Assembly (NCBI RefSeq): GCF_009389715.1
Contig: NC_052399.1
Span: 13,457,646 to 13,521,645, forward strand
Length of the DNA stretch: 64,000 bases
Direction of reading: 5' to 3'
DNA from: Phoenix dactylifera
Lineage: Eukaryota > Streptophyta > Magnoliopsida > Arecales > Arecaceae
Both the position numbers and the translations under genes were made by a program. The notes under the pieces were generated by a model. The model saw nothing but the letters and a program-made list of their open reading frames with translations. It was not told the origin of the DNA and ran no database searches. This document shows positions 37,501 through 52,500 of the stretch, piece after piece; the first letter of the stretch is position 1; each line of letters begins with the position of its first letter.

Positions 37501-40500
37501 TTTTTATTTACTTCAGTTAGGAAACTTAGGATTGCCCTAGTAATGTTTCATTAAGTTCCAGTAATACAAAATATCAGAAAAATGCTGCAGTTTTACATTT
37601 TTCATTTACTTTCCTATACCTTTTTGGTAGCCATTACTGTCATCCCTGTTTGACATATAATTTGTAAAGGTTTTAGATTAGATAGAGAAAACTCCATGAT
37701 CCTTTGCAACAACATTTTCTTCGTGCTGTGTCCTTCTTACTTGCTGTTTTTGCTTTGATGCTTAGTATATGCCAGGAATCTAATATTTCAAGAGTTTGCT
37801 CTATGAATAGGGATGGACAATGCCCTGACTATAGTGCGGAGGAGCAAGCAATTTGTGCTGTTGGCCTTGCTAAATCAAAGCCTGGAATTTTTGTTGAAGC
37901 AATCCAGTATCTTTTGGTGCTAGCAACTCCTGTCGAGGTAGAGATGGTGTTGTTATAATTGTTTTTGATTGAACTACACTAATTCTCTATCTCTTGTTAG
38001 CAACCCTAATTTATGTTCCAAGTAGCATTGTAAAAACACATTAATAGTATCATCAACGTTCTACTGCTCTATTGAACTGGAATTTTCCAATAAATATCTA
38101 TGTTGACCCAACACACTATAAATTGCTGAAATGATTTGATTTTCAACATAGGTTGGGCTAAAGTTAACATAGCAAGTCCTTTATGTTCTGCTCCTTCATA
38201 TCTATGTCACTAACCTTATATTCCCATTATTCACGTTCAAGATATCCACCACATACAATGACCGTCACTGATTATTTGTATATGTTGTGGATTCAATATT
38301 GATTGTTTGGGATATAAGGTATTTCCTGATCGTGTACCAGATATTATGTAATGTCCGATAGGATGGTCCGACCATAGAATACGAATATGTAAATAGTGAG
38401 ATATTTATTGCATGAAGTAAAATACATAGATGCACCTCGTCCCATTTTAAACAATGGCTAGTTCTTTAAATAGTATATGTCCTCAGATTTCTTTTCATCA
38501 CTTCCAGATCTTCCTTAATTCTCTCCTCTGTTGGTGCTCTATGGCATGAACTTGAGGTCATGAGTAGTATTATTTTCCTCATGGTTGGTGTCTTGCAACA
38601 CTTCACTACACTTCATCATATACTGGTGCTAATTCTGAGCTGTTGATAATGTACTTCATTTTCATAGATACAGTTTCTGCCTGATTATTCAACTTTTGTA
38701 TTGGTTTGATGATTCTTTGAGCCGTTCCTGAACAATTGAATTAGAATTTTTAATGTGATATAGGTTTTATAAATTGTTCACTTGTTACTCATAAGTGTTT
38801 TTTTTTCTTGAATTTATGAATAGGTCAATGATTTTTTTTTTTTCAATTTTGTTGCTGTTGTTCTTGTTGCTATTGTTCTTGTTGCTATTGTTCTTGTTGT
38901 TTCTTCTCCCGTACTTTTTCACTAGTCGCTAAATAATATATTAATAATTTTATAGATTTTAGCTTTAGAAGTTAAATTTTCAATCTTAGAATGAAAAGTC
39001 ATCTAGAACATTGTAGGTCACATTTGTAATCTTAATCATCCATACATCTCGCTTTTAAAATCTGTCTATGTACAAGGACAAAAATTTAGGATGCCCTAAG
39101 GACATTTTTTTAAGGTCATTGGCTCCATTACGATTTCCAGTGGTTATATAACTACAATGTATTAAGTTTTTTAATCAAATATCTTTTTAAAATTGTTCCT
39201 ACAGATTTTCCTTCCTGGTTACTAGTCCACTTGTGTATTGTAGGGAACTAGCAGGTGAAGTGTGGCATACCATGGTTCATCTTTTTAACCCGTATCGGGT
39301 GTACTGTACCATATTGGTAAGGTATTGGTATTGTAACGAGGTTCTACCTAGTTTTGTGTTGTACTGACCACCCGAATTCAGGTGATACTATTGTTGGGTG
39401 TGAGAAAAGTTTCTCCCTACCTTATGTCGAAATGGGGGCTACACCATACCATACTGGCACGGTACCAGTACGATAACTGGTACCTGTAGCGAACCTTGGG
39501 GCATACAGATGCCGAAGCGAGAAATGATGTCTATTCATCTCTTTCTCTATCTTGTCCCATCTTTTCTTCCATTTGCTGGACCTTCTAGAGGGTACACAAT
39601 TTAAGCAAACGATGTTGTAGATTACCTAAGTTGCAACATCATGGACTTATCATGCTCCAGACTTAAGATTTGATCATCTAGTCTCCATCACACAGTGGAA
39701 AGCACTAAAACTCAAAATAAAGGACTACGTAACTGATGTAAAAAGGTTAAAATCTGCGGTTGAAGTCTTCAAGAAACTTCATGCTTTTAACTAACTCTTT
39801 CATATATTCTGAGTTCTGACATTATGTGTGATCTTTTCCTGCTTATGATACTTATTATGGATGTTGTTGTTTGTTAATTTGTTTGGATGGTCTTAGTTGA
39901 TTCTCATTGGAGTGTGCTGCACTGCTAGTGGGGATGGAACAGATCCGTATGCTGAGCTTTCCTTACAACCTTTACCTGAGTATACAATACCATCAGATGG
40001 AGTCACTATGACATGCATTGCATGTACGGATAAAGGTCAAATTTTCCTGGCTGGCCGTGATGGACACATTTATGAAATCCAGTACACAACTGGCTCAGGC
40101 TGGCGTAAGCGTTGTCGTAAGGTTTGCCTCACCACAGGTTTGGGCAGTATTATTTCGAGGTATGCATGTCAGTACAACATATGAGCACTATGAAAACCTG
40201 CTGCTGCTACTTATTATTGCATCACTTAGTATGTACAAATTTTGCTTTGGTATTCAGGTGGGTCTTGCCAAATGCCCTTAAATTTGGAGCTGTTGATCCA
40301 ATTGTTGACATGGTTGTTGATAATGAAAGGCACATCATTTATGCACGAACTGAAGGCTCAAAACTACAAGTGTTTGATCTAGGTGTAAATGGTGATGGTC
40401 CACTCAAGAAAACTGCTGAAGAGAAAAACTTGATTGATCCCCGTGAGACACAGTATGGGGGTAGACGATCTGCTGGATCAAGAGCAGTTGCACGGGCAGC

Positions 40501-43500
40501 AAAACCGTCAATAGTTTGCATTGCACCATTATGCACTGTGGAATCAAAATGGCTCCACATGGTTGCTGTTTTGTCCGATGGCCGGAGACTGTACCTTTCA
40601 ACTTCTTCATCAGGTGGAAATAATTCTTCTGTTGGTGGTTTAACTGGACTTAATGCTCTTCAAAGGCCATCCTGCTTAAAAGTTGTTGCAACCAGGCCTT
40701 CACCTCCCTTAGGTGCTGGTAGAACTCAGCCTGAAGATCTGTCTTTGAAGGTGGAAACAGGTTTTTGTTCTGCAGGAACTCTTGTACTTTCAGATTCATC
40801 AGCCTCAGCTATCTCCTCTATTCTGATTGTAACCAGGGATTCAAGTATGCAATCATCTATTTCCAGTAACTTTGGAATGGCTGCAAGAAGCTCTCGTGCG
40901 TTACGGGAAATAGTATCATCTTTGCCTGTTGAAGGCCGAATGCTCTGTGTTGCTGATGTTTTGCCGCTGCCAGATACTGCAGTCACGGTGCAATCCTTGT
41001 ACTCTGATGCAGAAGCTTTTGCAGGTTTGAGAGAATCATCTGAAAAGGCTTCTGGAAAACTTTGGGCTAGAGGAGATTTGCCAACGCAACATATCTTACC
41101 TAGGAGGAGGCTTGTTGTGTTTAGCTCCATGGGTCTGATGGAGGTAGTTTTTAACAGGCCAGTGGACATCTTGAGAAGGTTATTTGAGTCCAATACACCG
41201 AGACAACAAATAGAAGATTTTTTCAATCGTTTTGGAGCTGGAGAGGCTGCAGCTATGTGTTTAATGCTGGCGGCAAAGTTAGTATATGCTGAAGAAAATC
41301 TTATAAGCAACACCGTTGTTGAGAAAGCAGCTGAAGCATTTGAGGATCCAGGAATTGTTGGAATGCCACAACTTGATGGTACTACTGCTCTGTCGAGTGC
41401 CAAAACTCCAGGTGGAGGCTTTAGCATGGGGCAGGTTGTTCAAGAGGCTGAACCTGTATTTTCTGGTGCACATGAAGGACTTTGTTTGTGCTCATCTAGG
41501 TTGCTATTTCCTATATGGGAACTGCCTGTGATGGTAGTTCGAGGGGAACTGGGCTCTGATGGTCGATTTGAAGACGGGGTGGTTGTTTGCAGGCTCTCTG
41601 CTGCAGCAATGAAAGTCCTTGAGGCCAAGATTCGCTCCTTAGAACAATTTTTAAGGTCCAGAAGAAACAAGAGACGGGGGCTTTATGGTTATGTTGCTGG
41701 TCTAGGTGATTATGCTGGTTCTATTCTCTATGGAACTGGTGTAGATGTGGGAGCAGGTAGTCATAATAAAGGAAGAAATTTATTTGCGACACAAACCGAA
41801 AATGCTGATGCAGGAGATGGTTTTGCATCAAATAAAAGACAACGACTTCTTTACACTTCGGCAGAACTAGCTGCCATGGAGGTAAGCAATAACTATGTAG
41901 ACCCGGCATAAATTTGGGTTCCGTTTGGTTAGCTAACTTTGAGATACATTATACAGGTGAGAGCAATGGAATGTCTTAGGCGGTTACTCCGAAGATCTAG
42001 CGAAGCACTTTTCTTGCTTCAACTTATTTCCCATCATCATGTCACTCGCTTGGTTCAGGGTTTAGATAGCACTCTACGCCAGAAATTGATTCAGTTGACA
42101 TTCAATCAGTTGGTATGTTCTGAGGAGGGCGATCATCTTGCCATGCGACTTATTGCTGGTCTTATGGAGGTGAATATGATTAAACTTATGACTTCTAGAT
42201 GCTATGTGCATTATGTTTTGTTGTGTCTTCTTACCTACTGTTGTAGATTATAATTGTATACAAGGGTATGTCATGCTATATTTCCTGGCATTTATGGCCT
42301 GATGCTGCTTGAGTTCTCACTGTTAGTTGTATGCTTCAAGGATTTTGATACTGGACCATACTGGGCATACTGGCTTGTACCAGTAGAGGGATCTGATACT
42401 TGGTAAGGTCCTAATATTGAGTATTGGTACCAGGAACTGGACCGTACCAACACAATACCGGTATCGAAAACCTTGGTATGCTTACTATCGGATGTTATTA
42501 TTTGAGCTAATTTTGTTATGATCTTTTCAATTGTCCCAGTACTACGTTGGTCCAGATGGCAGAGGCACAGTAGAGGAGATCAGTATGAAACTAAGGGAGG
42601 GTTGTCCAAGTTACTTCAATGAGTCTGACTACAAATATTTCCTAGCAGTAGAGTGTCTTGAGAGAGCTGCTGTCACTATGAAAGCTGATGAGAGGGAAAA
42701 TCTTGCTAGAGATGCTTTCAACCTCTTAAGTAAAATTCCAGAGTCTGCAGATTTGAGCACCATATGCAAACGATTTGAAGACTTAAGGTTAATGCTCTCT
42801 TTTTGATGTTATAAAATTTCTGATAGAATCTAATGATCTTATTTCTCGGTTCTGAAGAGTAATATTTGAAAACTAACAGTGGCTCTTTGCATACTGCAGG
42901 TTTTATGAAGCTGTAGTACGCTTACCACTGCAAAAAGCTCAAACACTTTACTCCAGGGGTCTTGTAGTTGATGGCAGAATTGATCCGAGAACCCATGATA
43001 GTGCCCTTGCTGAACGTGAACAGTGCTATGAAATAATTATGAATGCCCTTCGTTCTTTGAAGGGTGTTGGACAAAGTGGGATGCAGAGGGACTTTGGCAA
43101 TTCTGTCAGACTTCCTGGTGCAGGATCCGTCCTTGATCAGGCTTCTCGGAACAGATACATAAGACAAATTATTCAGCTAAGTGTCCAGTGGCCTGACACG
43201 GCCTTTCATGAACATTTATACAGGACAATGATTGAACTCGGACTTGAAAATGAATTATTGGAGTATGGAGGTTCAGATTTGGTGTCCTTTCTGCAGAGTG
43301 CTGGCCGTAAGCCACTGCAAGAGGTTTGTTCTGCTTGAAGTTCAATGAGTTCTAAAGGCTTTTGCTAGATTTGTTTTTTCCAATTATATATGCACTGATA
43401 TAAATTTGAAACTGGGGGAGCTATCAAAGTCAATGCAAGTTAGACGAGGCATAAGGCCAAATGGTCAAACCATTACAAATGGTTCACAACCTATAAGACT

Positions 43501-46500
43501 TTAAAAAGACCATGCAAAATCTTTATGTAGGCACTCAATGCACAAACTTATAGACCAAATAATACATCTGAGAGCACATTGAATATGTATTTATTCTAAT
43601 GGATGTTGAACTACAAGAGACTATTACACTTTCCCTAATATGACTCAACTTTGCTATTCCCCCTGCCGTTCAAGGTTGATCATGCACCTGGAGATTTCAC
43701 TATATGAACTATGTGCCTTTACAGGCTTTTTTTAAATCTGTATTTCCCATATCTAAAATTCTTCTTTTTCTAGGGAAATTTGTTCAAAGTTCAAACAGCA
43801 GTTTGAGCTTGTTATATGCTTGGGTTTCTCTTTACATCGATCCATTAGTTGGAAATTTGGAATAATGGGAAAGATTAGATGATTTTAGGTCTGGCAGGAA
43901 GGAAACTCCCAATCGCTGGGATGAACTTGATGCAACGGAACTGGCTAAAAATGTGAAACCTTTACAAATTCTTGCTAGTGGAAAGGTTAATCATAATGGC
44001 CATTTGGAAATTTTTGCTTAGTGATGGTGACTTAGATATTTCAGGTTTTTAATCAGAGAAAACATTCTATTGGCACTTCATGAAATTGAAATCTATTTGC
44101 CTGTGCAGCAGGGTCTACTGACTTGGATGTGTGTTGTGTTTATTTCTTATTTCATTTCTGTTTAGGTCCGGGCTGTTGCTGGAGTAACATCAACTACTCC
44201 GATAGGTGATTTTGATTCACCTATTCCTTCTAGTCACACTAAGTATCTTGACCTTCTAGCCAGGTATTATGTCTTGAAGCGGCAGCATTTCCTTGCTGCT
44301 CATGTTCTATATAGATTGGCAGAAAGGCAATGCACTGAAGCAGAGGATGCTCCCACTTTGGAGCAGAGGTATGTGAACAATGATTTCCACTTGTTTTGTC
44401 CTCCTTAAGGTTTTAAGATGATTCCTGAACTTATAATAATCCATTTTTAGCCTAAATGGATGATTTACGATCAGTTATAACACATGCTTTCTTGGTGAAG
44501 CCAGGCATCAATATCTTAGCAATGCAGTTCTGCAGGCAAAAAGTGCGACTAGTGTTGGTCCTGTCGGTTCAACCACAAATACTGTTGATGATGGTTTGCT
44601 GGATATGCTTGAAGCAAAACTTGCAGTTCTTCAATTCCAAATGAAAATAAAAAAGGAGCTGGAGTTGATAGCATCAAGGTCAGAAAACTTAATGGGCACT
44701 AATGAAGCTCTTTCAAATGACCCCTCTCTGCAAAGTAACCAAGCAGGTGATGCTGAAATTTTAAAGTCAGCTAAAGACAAGGCGAAAGAGTTAGCGCTGA
44801 ACCTGAAGAGCATTACTCAGCTATACAATGAATATGCTGTTCCATTTAAGCTTTGGGAGGTCTGCCTTTTCATTTTAAAGATTTTATTATCCTGCCATTT
44901 TTATATCAAATATTGCATAAGGAATTAAGGATACTTATTTTATTTTTTAGAGATCATCATCACTGATGGTTTCAGCTATATCAAAAAAATGCTGTAAAAA
45001 ATAATGTTTCATGCCCCAACTCATGCAATTTGTCTCATCTTTGCCATTGATGTCCATATGCACTTCACATTTGCTTTGCGTGGAATTTGAGTCAGTTCTT
45101 GATTTCTGAATGGAGATATTTTCTTTGAAGTTTGATATGCCATATCGCTATACATTCAGTGCAAATCTAAAAATGACGTTCCACCTTGCCTTGAAAGTTT
45201 TGGGTCTGCCTTGAACTGTAACATTTTCAACTGAAATGCACTTAGAGAACTGCTAATAGCAGCACAGACATGTGTATGGCATGCCACTATATTTCAAAGA
45301 CCTAAGAGAACATATGTACTATGCAGTGAAAATATATTAGAACCAGATTTTAATTTTGCTAGAACACATTCAGTCAAAAAGAAATCATACATGCAGACTT
45401 AAACTAAGGGTATATATGTGCATGCACGGCAGTTATTGTTGGGGGGTGCAGTCCTTGGACGCTAATGTTTATCTACAATTATAAGCAGGCTAGGACAAAG
45501 ATGTCTTAACAGTTATGGTGTCATTAACATAGTTGGATTTCAAAATAACTCAATATGACTATTTGCCTTGGAAAAATATGCATGTTTTCGTTCATGAAAC
45601 ACCATATTGCATCACTTGCTTGATGTTATGACTATGGACAACTCTTGCAAAGCATGATATTGTAAGCCCTCAGTCCAAGGTCATACTGTATGTATTTGCA
45701 TGCTTAGATGCTCAAACATGGATACACTCTCACTCAGGCACATGCATTATACAAACACATGCTTGGAGGTTCACTCCAATTTAATTTTCGTATTTGTGTG
45801 TTCATGTTTGAAATCTCTATTACATTTGTTTGTTACCATTATGCGTAGATGAATATTGCAATTTGCTCTAATTAGTATAATGCTTATTTAATTTCATTAC
45901 AAAAGTTAGGTTGCAATTTGTGTTTGACAAGTTGAAAGGATGAATGTAATCCATAGGGCTCCTTGCAGCTCAGAACATACCTCTTGTAAGTAGTTCCCAT
46001 GATGACCTTGCACTACACCTCTTTAATGTTGCTAGTACGTACCTTGATCAAGGTTTAATTTGAATATGGGTTTTGGACCATCCATTATACCTCTTTGCTA
46101 GCTTATAGTCTATACAAAATCTTCCTAGATGTGTTCCATCAACATCATTCTGTCTTGAAAACTGATTGTATGCGTCATGAACATTGTAAATTAAAGGCTA
46201 AGATTGGAATCAAAGTGATTACACTTTGCTTTATATTATTAATTACAGTTTTTGGTAGACTCTTGCATCTTGTTAACAGTTGTCGTTCTGGTATTCTAAA
46301 ATTTTTGATACTCAAGGCAAAGAGAAAATTTTTTGATACTCAAGGCAAAAAGATCTACTTCTGATCTTACGTACAATCATGATGGCAGATGCAGAATACT
46401 GGATGTTGAATCATACTATTACTCCGTCTACGATATTTAATCCCCCTGCATAGTGCTTTTCACATCTTCGAGTTGAGAAATATCAGCACAATCTATTACT

Positions 46501-49500
46501 CTCAAAAGGGCATATTTTTCTTTTTTATATGAGTGAAAGTTTAACCTTATATTAATACAATATGATCAATCTAAGCACTTCAAGATACCTTGGGAATTGT
46601 CGAATAGCTTAATGACTTTCCAATGACAATAATAATCCCCTCTAGGAAGGTTACACCTGAACTGATAAAGATACAAAGAGCCTAATGGATGGATAAAGCA
46701 AAACTTCTAATGTAGCTTCCCTTTCCACTCATGCCTTCAATTTACTACAAAAAAATGATGCTGATGGTATCTGTCTTTTGTGACCCTGTTGGAAACAAGT
46801 CATCAGATTATGGCCTGCATGTTAAAGAATGAACTTAATTCGTCGACGGTTGATTCAAGGTTATTCAAATTGTGGAATCTGACTTTAGGTTGTGAACTTG
46901 GTATATTGTACGGTGCACCTTAAAATTTTTCTAATCGACTTAACTTTTACTTATAGAGTCGGCACTTTAATGTTTCAGATCCTCTAGTTGATTCAGTGTT
47001 TTCACTTATAGTTTGAACTTTCGTTGTGTGACCTCCTTTCCACCTGCCATGAGAAAAAATATTTTTTTGTACCTAAATCTATATAATATATTTAGATTCA
47101 ATACGAACATAAACTTATTGTGAATTATAAGAATTTCATTAAGTTATAATACTGTACATGCTGTCTTTTGTTTAATAACTTCACATGGAGAACTTTTTCT
47201 GACTATTTTGTGACATTAGGCACTTCTTTATGTTATTCTGGTACTCACGCCCAAACATTTCATCTTTGTTACCTTTAAGCGTTCTTTTTTTTCCTTCTCT
47301 CTTCTTTGTCTATAATGATTGTAAGCTGCCTCACATGATTTATTCTGCTCAGATATGCTTGGAAATGCTCAACTTTGCAAACTATTCTGGAGATGCTGAT
47401 AGCAAGATCGTTCGAGAAACCTGGGCTAGGCTTCTCGATCAAGCCCTTTCAAGAGGTGGAGTTGCAGAAGCATGTTCTGTGCTCAAGAGGGTGGGGTCAA
47501 ATCTTTATCCTGGAGATGGAGCTTGCTTACCTTTAGATACATTATGTCTTCATCTTGAGAAGGCTGCTCTGGTAAAAATTGTCTATGCTTCCATCTTGAC
47601 TATGATTTTGTATATTGTGTTTTGGCTGCTTGTTTTTAGTGCGTGTGATGGTGTTATAGATTGCCATCATGACACATGGACTAGTACTACTGAGACTTGT
47701 CCCTTGCTGCTTGTGTGCTGTGCATGTGATGGTGCTATTTGATTGAAATTAATATTAGAAGGCACATGGAATAACACTACAGAGACCTGTTTCCTGCTTC
47801 TGTATATTAAATAATTGTCTTTGGCAGGAACGTTTGACTTCAGGAGTCGAATTAGTTGGAGATGAGGATGTCGCAAGAGCTCTTCTTGCTGCCTGTAGAG
47901 GTGCACCTGAGCCTGTATTGAGCATTTATGACCAATTGTTATCAAATGGAGCAATTCTACCTTCACCAAATCTGAGACTGCGTCTTCTACGATCAGTCCT
48001 TGTGATTCTTCGAGAGTGGGCTATGTCTGTGCTTGCACATAATATGGGAACTACAACAGCTGGGGCTTCCTTAATTTTTGGGGGGGCATTGTCCCTAGAG
48101 CACACCACAGTTGTAAAACAAGGAATTCGGGACAAAATCACTAGTTTGGCAAACAGGTTAGTTTCTTCTGATATCATACACATGTTTGTGCCTAATTCAT
48201 GCTGCAGACCAAGGAATCTATCTTTCAAGGATTATAAATTATGATAGTTCAGTCTTTAAATTGAATTCTTATGCATATGTAGGTGTCCCATATTTTCTTT
48301 TCTAATGCTGGAATTATCTTATATATTTTTGTAATATCTATACTGCTCTTTGTCTTCATGAACTAGAGCAGTTCATTTATCTCTTAAATTATTGTTTTTA
48401 TTTTAATGCCTTACCTTTATTTCTGGTTTGAACTTTGAACACAATGTGGCTGAAACATTAACAAATATATTTAGCAAACAACACAATTCAACATCAGCCA
48501 GTTGGAGTTTCGATTGCATTCATGTTTAAATGATATTTTATTATTTCTTGTTTATCTAAACTTCCCTGCTCCAACTCTTCTTTTAGAAAGATTCATTTTT
48601 CCCTAACAATGAGCTATTTTTGTTGCCTATTTATGGCTTTTATTTGTTATATTTAGGGATGGTAAGTGTCGAGATTTTAGCAGGGCTTCCATGGATAGGA
48701 AGTACTGTATAGGACTTAGATTTGGTTAAATCGGTGAGCCAGAAAGAATTTGAATAGGATCCATATCCTATTAAATATTCGTTTATTTTGGTTCAGTTCA
48801 AGCCGGACTAGGACTAGGCAAGGGTAAAGGGTGAGGGTGGATAACAATGAGGTAGCGCAGGGTGGTTGCTAGGTGGGGGAATATTTTGGTGATTGGTGGA
48901 GAGAAGGATTAGGGTTTAGGGAGGTGTGGTGAGTTGTAGGGATATTAATTGAAGAGGTTAGGGTAGGGAGCAACCATGCCCATGACAGGTCTCTAAGAAG
49001 TGGCCAGTAAGGCTATAGAGAAGGAGGTGGAACTCGGGTTTGGGGTGACGATGATCATGGTTAGGCTTGAGATGGCAAACGAACAAGCTGCTTGCAAGCT
49101 AGCTCATGTTCGGCTTAAAAAACTCGGCTCGAGCTTGGTTTGCTTAGTTAGCGAATGAGCTGAGCTCCAGCCGGACCCTATTTGTTCGATTTTTACTCCC
49201 ATTAGCTCGAAGTTAATTTATATTAATATATGTAATGTGCCGACCCCAAATAGTTGGGAAAATGCTAGATGATTGTGAGATGATTATGATTAATATAAAT
49301 ATTTATATATCTAAAAATATAATATAATAATTTAAGTGAGTAATGTTAATAAACATTTGTATGTTTATCATTTGTTTGATAGCTGTTTTATGTTAACGTG
49401 ATGGTTAAACAAATTTAGCTGTTCGATAGTCATTAGATCAAGATCCAGTGGCTAGATCTATTGGCCTTGCATGAGACGACTCAAAAACTGTAATTGCACT

Positions 49501-52500
49501 CTTTCCATATCAGCATCTGCCTCCACCTCCAATCCTATCCCTCATCCCGTCACCAAGACATCTTGAGGAACTCCCCCTCTTCCATAGCCGCCTCCCTAAC
49601 ATCACCTCCTCACAATTGCAATGGATTATTGATGATGCCTCTGCCAGATCACCCTCTCCATCTCTGTATCATCCGCTGCCAGATCTCCCTCCACTTCTTC
49701 TTAACCGAGGATCCCTCTCTGCCTTTCGCTCTCACTTCGCCCATTCCATAGACACCTCGGCCTTTTTGAGCTGAAATTTGATCATGTGCAAGTCGAGCTT
49801 AAGCTTAACTTTCTTAGGTCAGCTCAAGCTTGATCTGAGCTCGAGCTGACCCTGAATATTTTCAAGCTGAGTTGAACAGAGTGGAGCTTGCTTATGTTCA
49901 GCTTGTTTCCACCCTTGGCAGGGTTTCAAGTAATGCTTGAAGAGTGACAGAGGGGAATATGAAGTGCAGCCCAGGGCTGGGATTGTTGGTCATGATTGTT
50001 GTGCTTGAGTCCCTCACTGGCAACTTAGAGGGTGTCAAAAGGATCATAACCATGTGTTGAAGCTGGAGTACATCATGGTTGCAACCATATTGTCCTTCTT
50101 AAGAGCTGAATGATGAAGTGTGGGTGTGAGGAGTTTGTGGCAGTGAGAAGGGCTTGAGTATATTTTACTGGAGGGCTAGTGGGGTTGGTCTGATTACATA
50201 AAGAGCAAATGGAGTGGAGGACCGGGAAGGGGGTTTACCCTCAATAAAGGGAGTTTGTGAGACGTAAGGGATATGCAGGGTTAGCAGTGAGATGGGATGG
50301 ATAGTTAGTGGGTTCGGTTGCTCGGGAGTGCTGAAGGTTGGATAGGGAAAGGGGAAGAGTTGGATGCTATATTCTCATTATTAGTTTTTTGGGTTTAATT
50401 GGTGTTTCTAGAAATGGTTGTGGAATTCAGGCAGCCATGGGGCTGCATAACGCTTAGGCAGAAGGATGGCAGTTTGGTGGATGCATGTGCGCATTGTAAT
50501 TAAAAAATCAACAAATTGGAGAGCATTCATAGTCATATTCTTGAAAACTATGAATGAATTAAAATGTACATTTATAACAAGTGTGACTTGATGTGTCAAA
50601 ATATCAAACTAAAACTTTTCCCATTGATTTTATAATGACAGTAACTGATCTTTTTAAAAAATGAAGCATACTTATAATTCAAGTAAATGACGAATAATCA
50701 ATACACAGTCAGAAGTAATAACTGAAAAAATTAGCAAAACCTATGATGTTTGGGCACAAACAAGATATACATAGGGATTATAGTTTGCCTGCTTGACATC
50801 TTGGTCCACCTACCTAACATTTGACTCACTCCAATGGATAGTCCAAACCCGATTGTTGTTTTGTAAGCCTAGACAGCCTGCTTAGGCACCAGCTAGGGGA
50901 CTAGCCTGCATATGAGGGCTGCCTATGTATCAGTCCTTACGCGGGCCAATAGAGGAACTGCCTGAGCCAGTGGCTGCGTTTCAAAATAGTGGTTCAGACT
51001 TGTACATACTAAACAAGGTCCACAGGTTTTCCCATTATCTTTTTTTTGTGATATTCACATACATACAAGTATTCTATATGGTACCATTTGTTAGATGCAA
51101 TTGTTAAAAAATTAGGTCAGATTCAGACTGCATTATCAGGCTATCAAGCTCATCTTCATCCCCTATTTATGTAGCTATTTCTTCTCTTCAGTAAATGGGT
51201 CTTAAAAGAGTACATATAGAGCTCTCACTCCCTTGGCATTCCTGGGCCGCAAGGCTATACAATTTTTGGGTAGTAGGAAAATGCAGAGTAGCTCTATGCT
51301 TCTTTGCTATGTGCATCACAAATGCCTTGACCATGTAGCACCTTGAAAAAGATTCAAACCTAAACAGAGGAGGTTCTTAACTGTTTCTTCTATGCTCTTG
51401 TTGGTTTCTTGAACTGCTTGCTCTGATCTCCTAAAACACAATGCTATTTTCCCCTCATCATAACATGTTGTCTAAACACGAAATACGTGTTATTGCATGT
51501 TCCTATAGCAATCTGATGAATTAAAAGCAACTTCCTTTGATTTCCCTGTAAGTTTTGATCAATGACCATCAAGTTGGAAATATTTAATCAGATAATTGTA
51601 ATAGATTTGCATGGCTATTCTTTACCATATTTAGAAAAATAGGTTTGATTTCCCTGACTTGCTCTGATTTGTGGTGGTGTGTCCTAAGCTGCACCAAGTT
51701 TTATGCACAATCCTATTTTCACCCAGTCAACCTATGGTGGAGCTTGAATCAGCTGTTTCAAGCACGAACTTGTGTGAATGACCCATTCAAACCTGAACTG
51801 GTTAGTTCATTTCTTAACAACAACTAATCTAGCACGAGGATGCTATATATGTTGTTATGAAAATCTTAATTGATGCAAAACATTGAAAGGTCAACAAACA
51901 AATCAACCCATGAATTCACGTTCTTTAGATATTGGAATTACCATATTTCTTATGCTCTGATGTTTCTGCACCATCCTATTCTAGTTTAGAAGTTAGAGAT
52001 TAATACTCTGCTGATTATACTATACTTTTATTACTGTATAAAACCGTTCATTATTGTATATTCATTTGCCAAATCAAAATAAACATTGAATTGCTTGAAT
52101 CATCTTCAACAGAATCCCGATTCTGATTCCACATAAGTGAACTTTCTTCTGTCCGTGTACACTTTGAACATGCCTTGGATTGAAAACCCTCTCTCTTAGA
52201 AACATTAAATTGAGATATTTTGTCACTTTTTGTGATGGACACTCTTAAAAGAAACCTTAAATGGGGAGATGTTTTACCCAAAGGGAAATCCAAAGACCCT
52301 GGAAAGGGTGGTTCACTTGTTCTTAAACTGCATTATGCATGTTAACTGGTGCTTGCTCGGACATGTCTCTAGAATGAGGCTTCTTAAATAAGACAGCTTG
52401 CTGGTGTATGCCTTAATGTTTTGCTATAGACTTTTATCTGAAAACTATAAGTGGATTATGAATGACTCACCCATAGGTGCTTGCCTTTTTCTAATTTCCT

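Noticed and set aside
40339..41909. Minus-strand frames up to 233 codons opposite NUP155 exon 5
   Set aside because: Shadows of the long sense exon; no homology pattern of their own.
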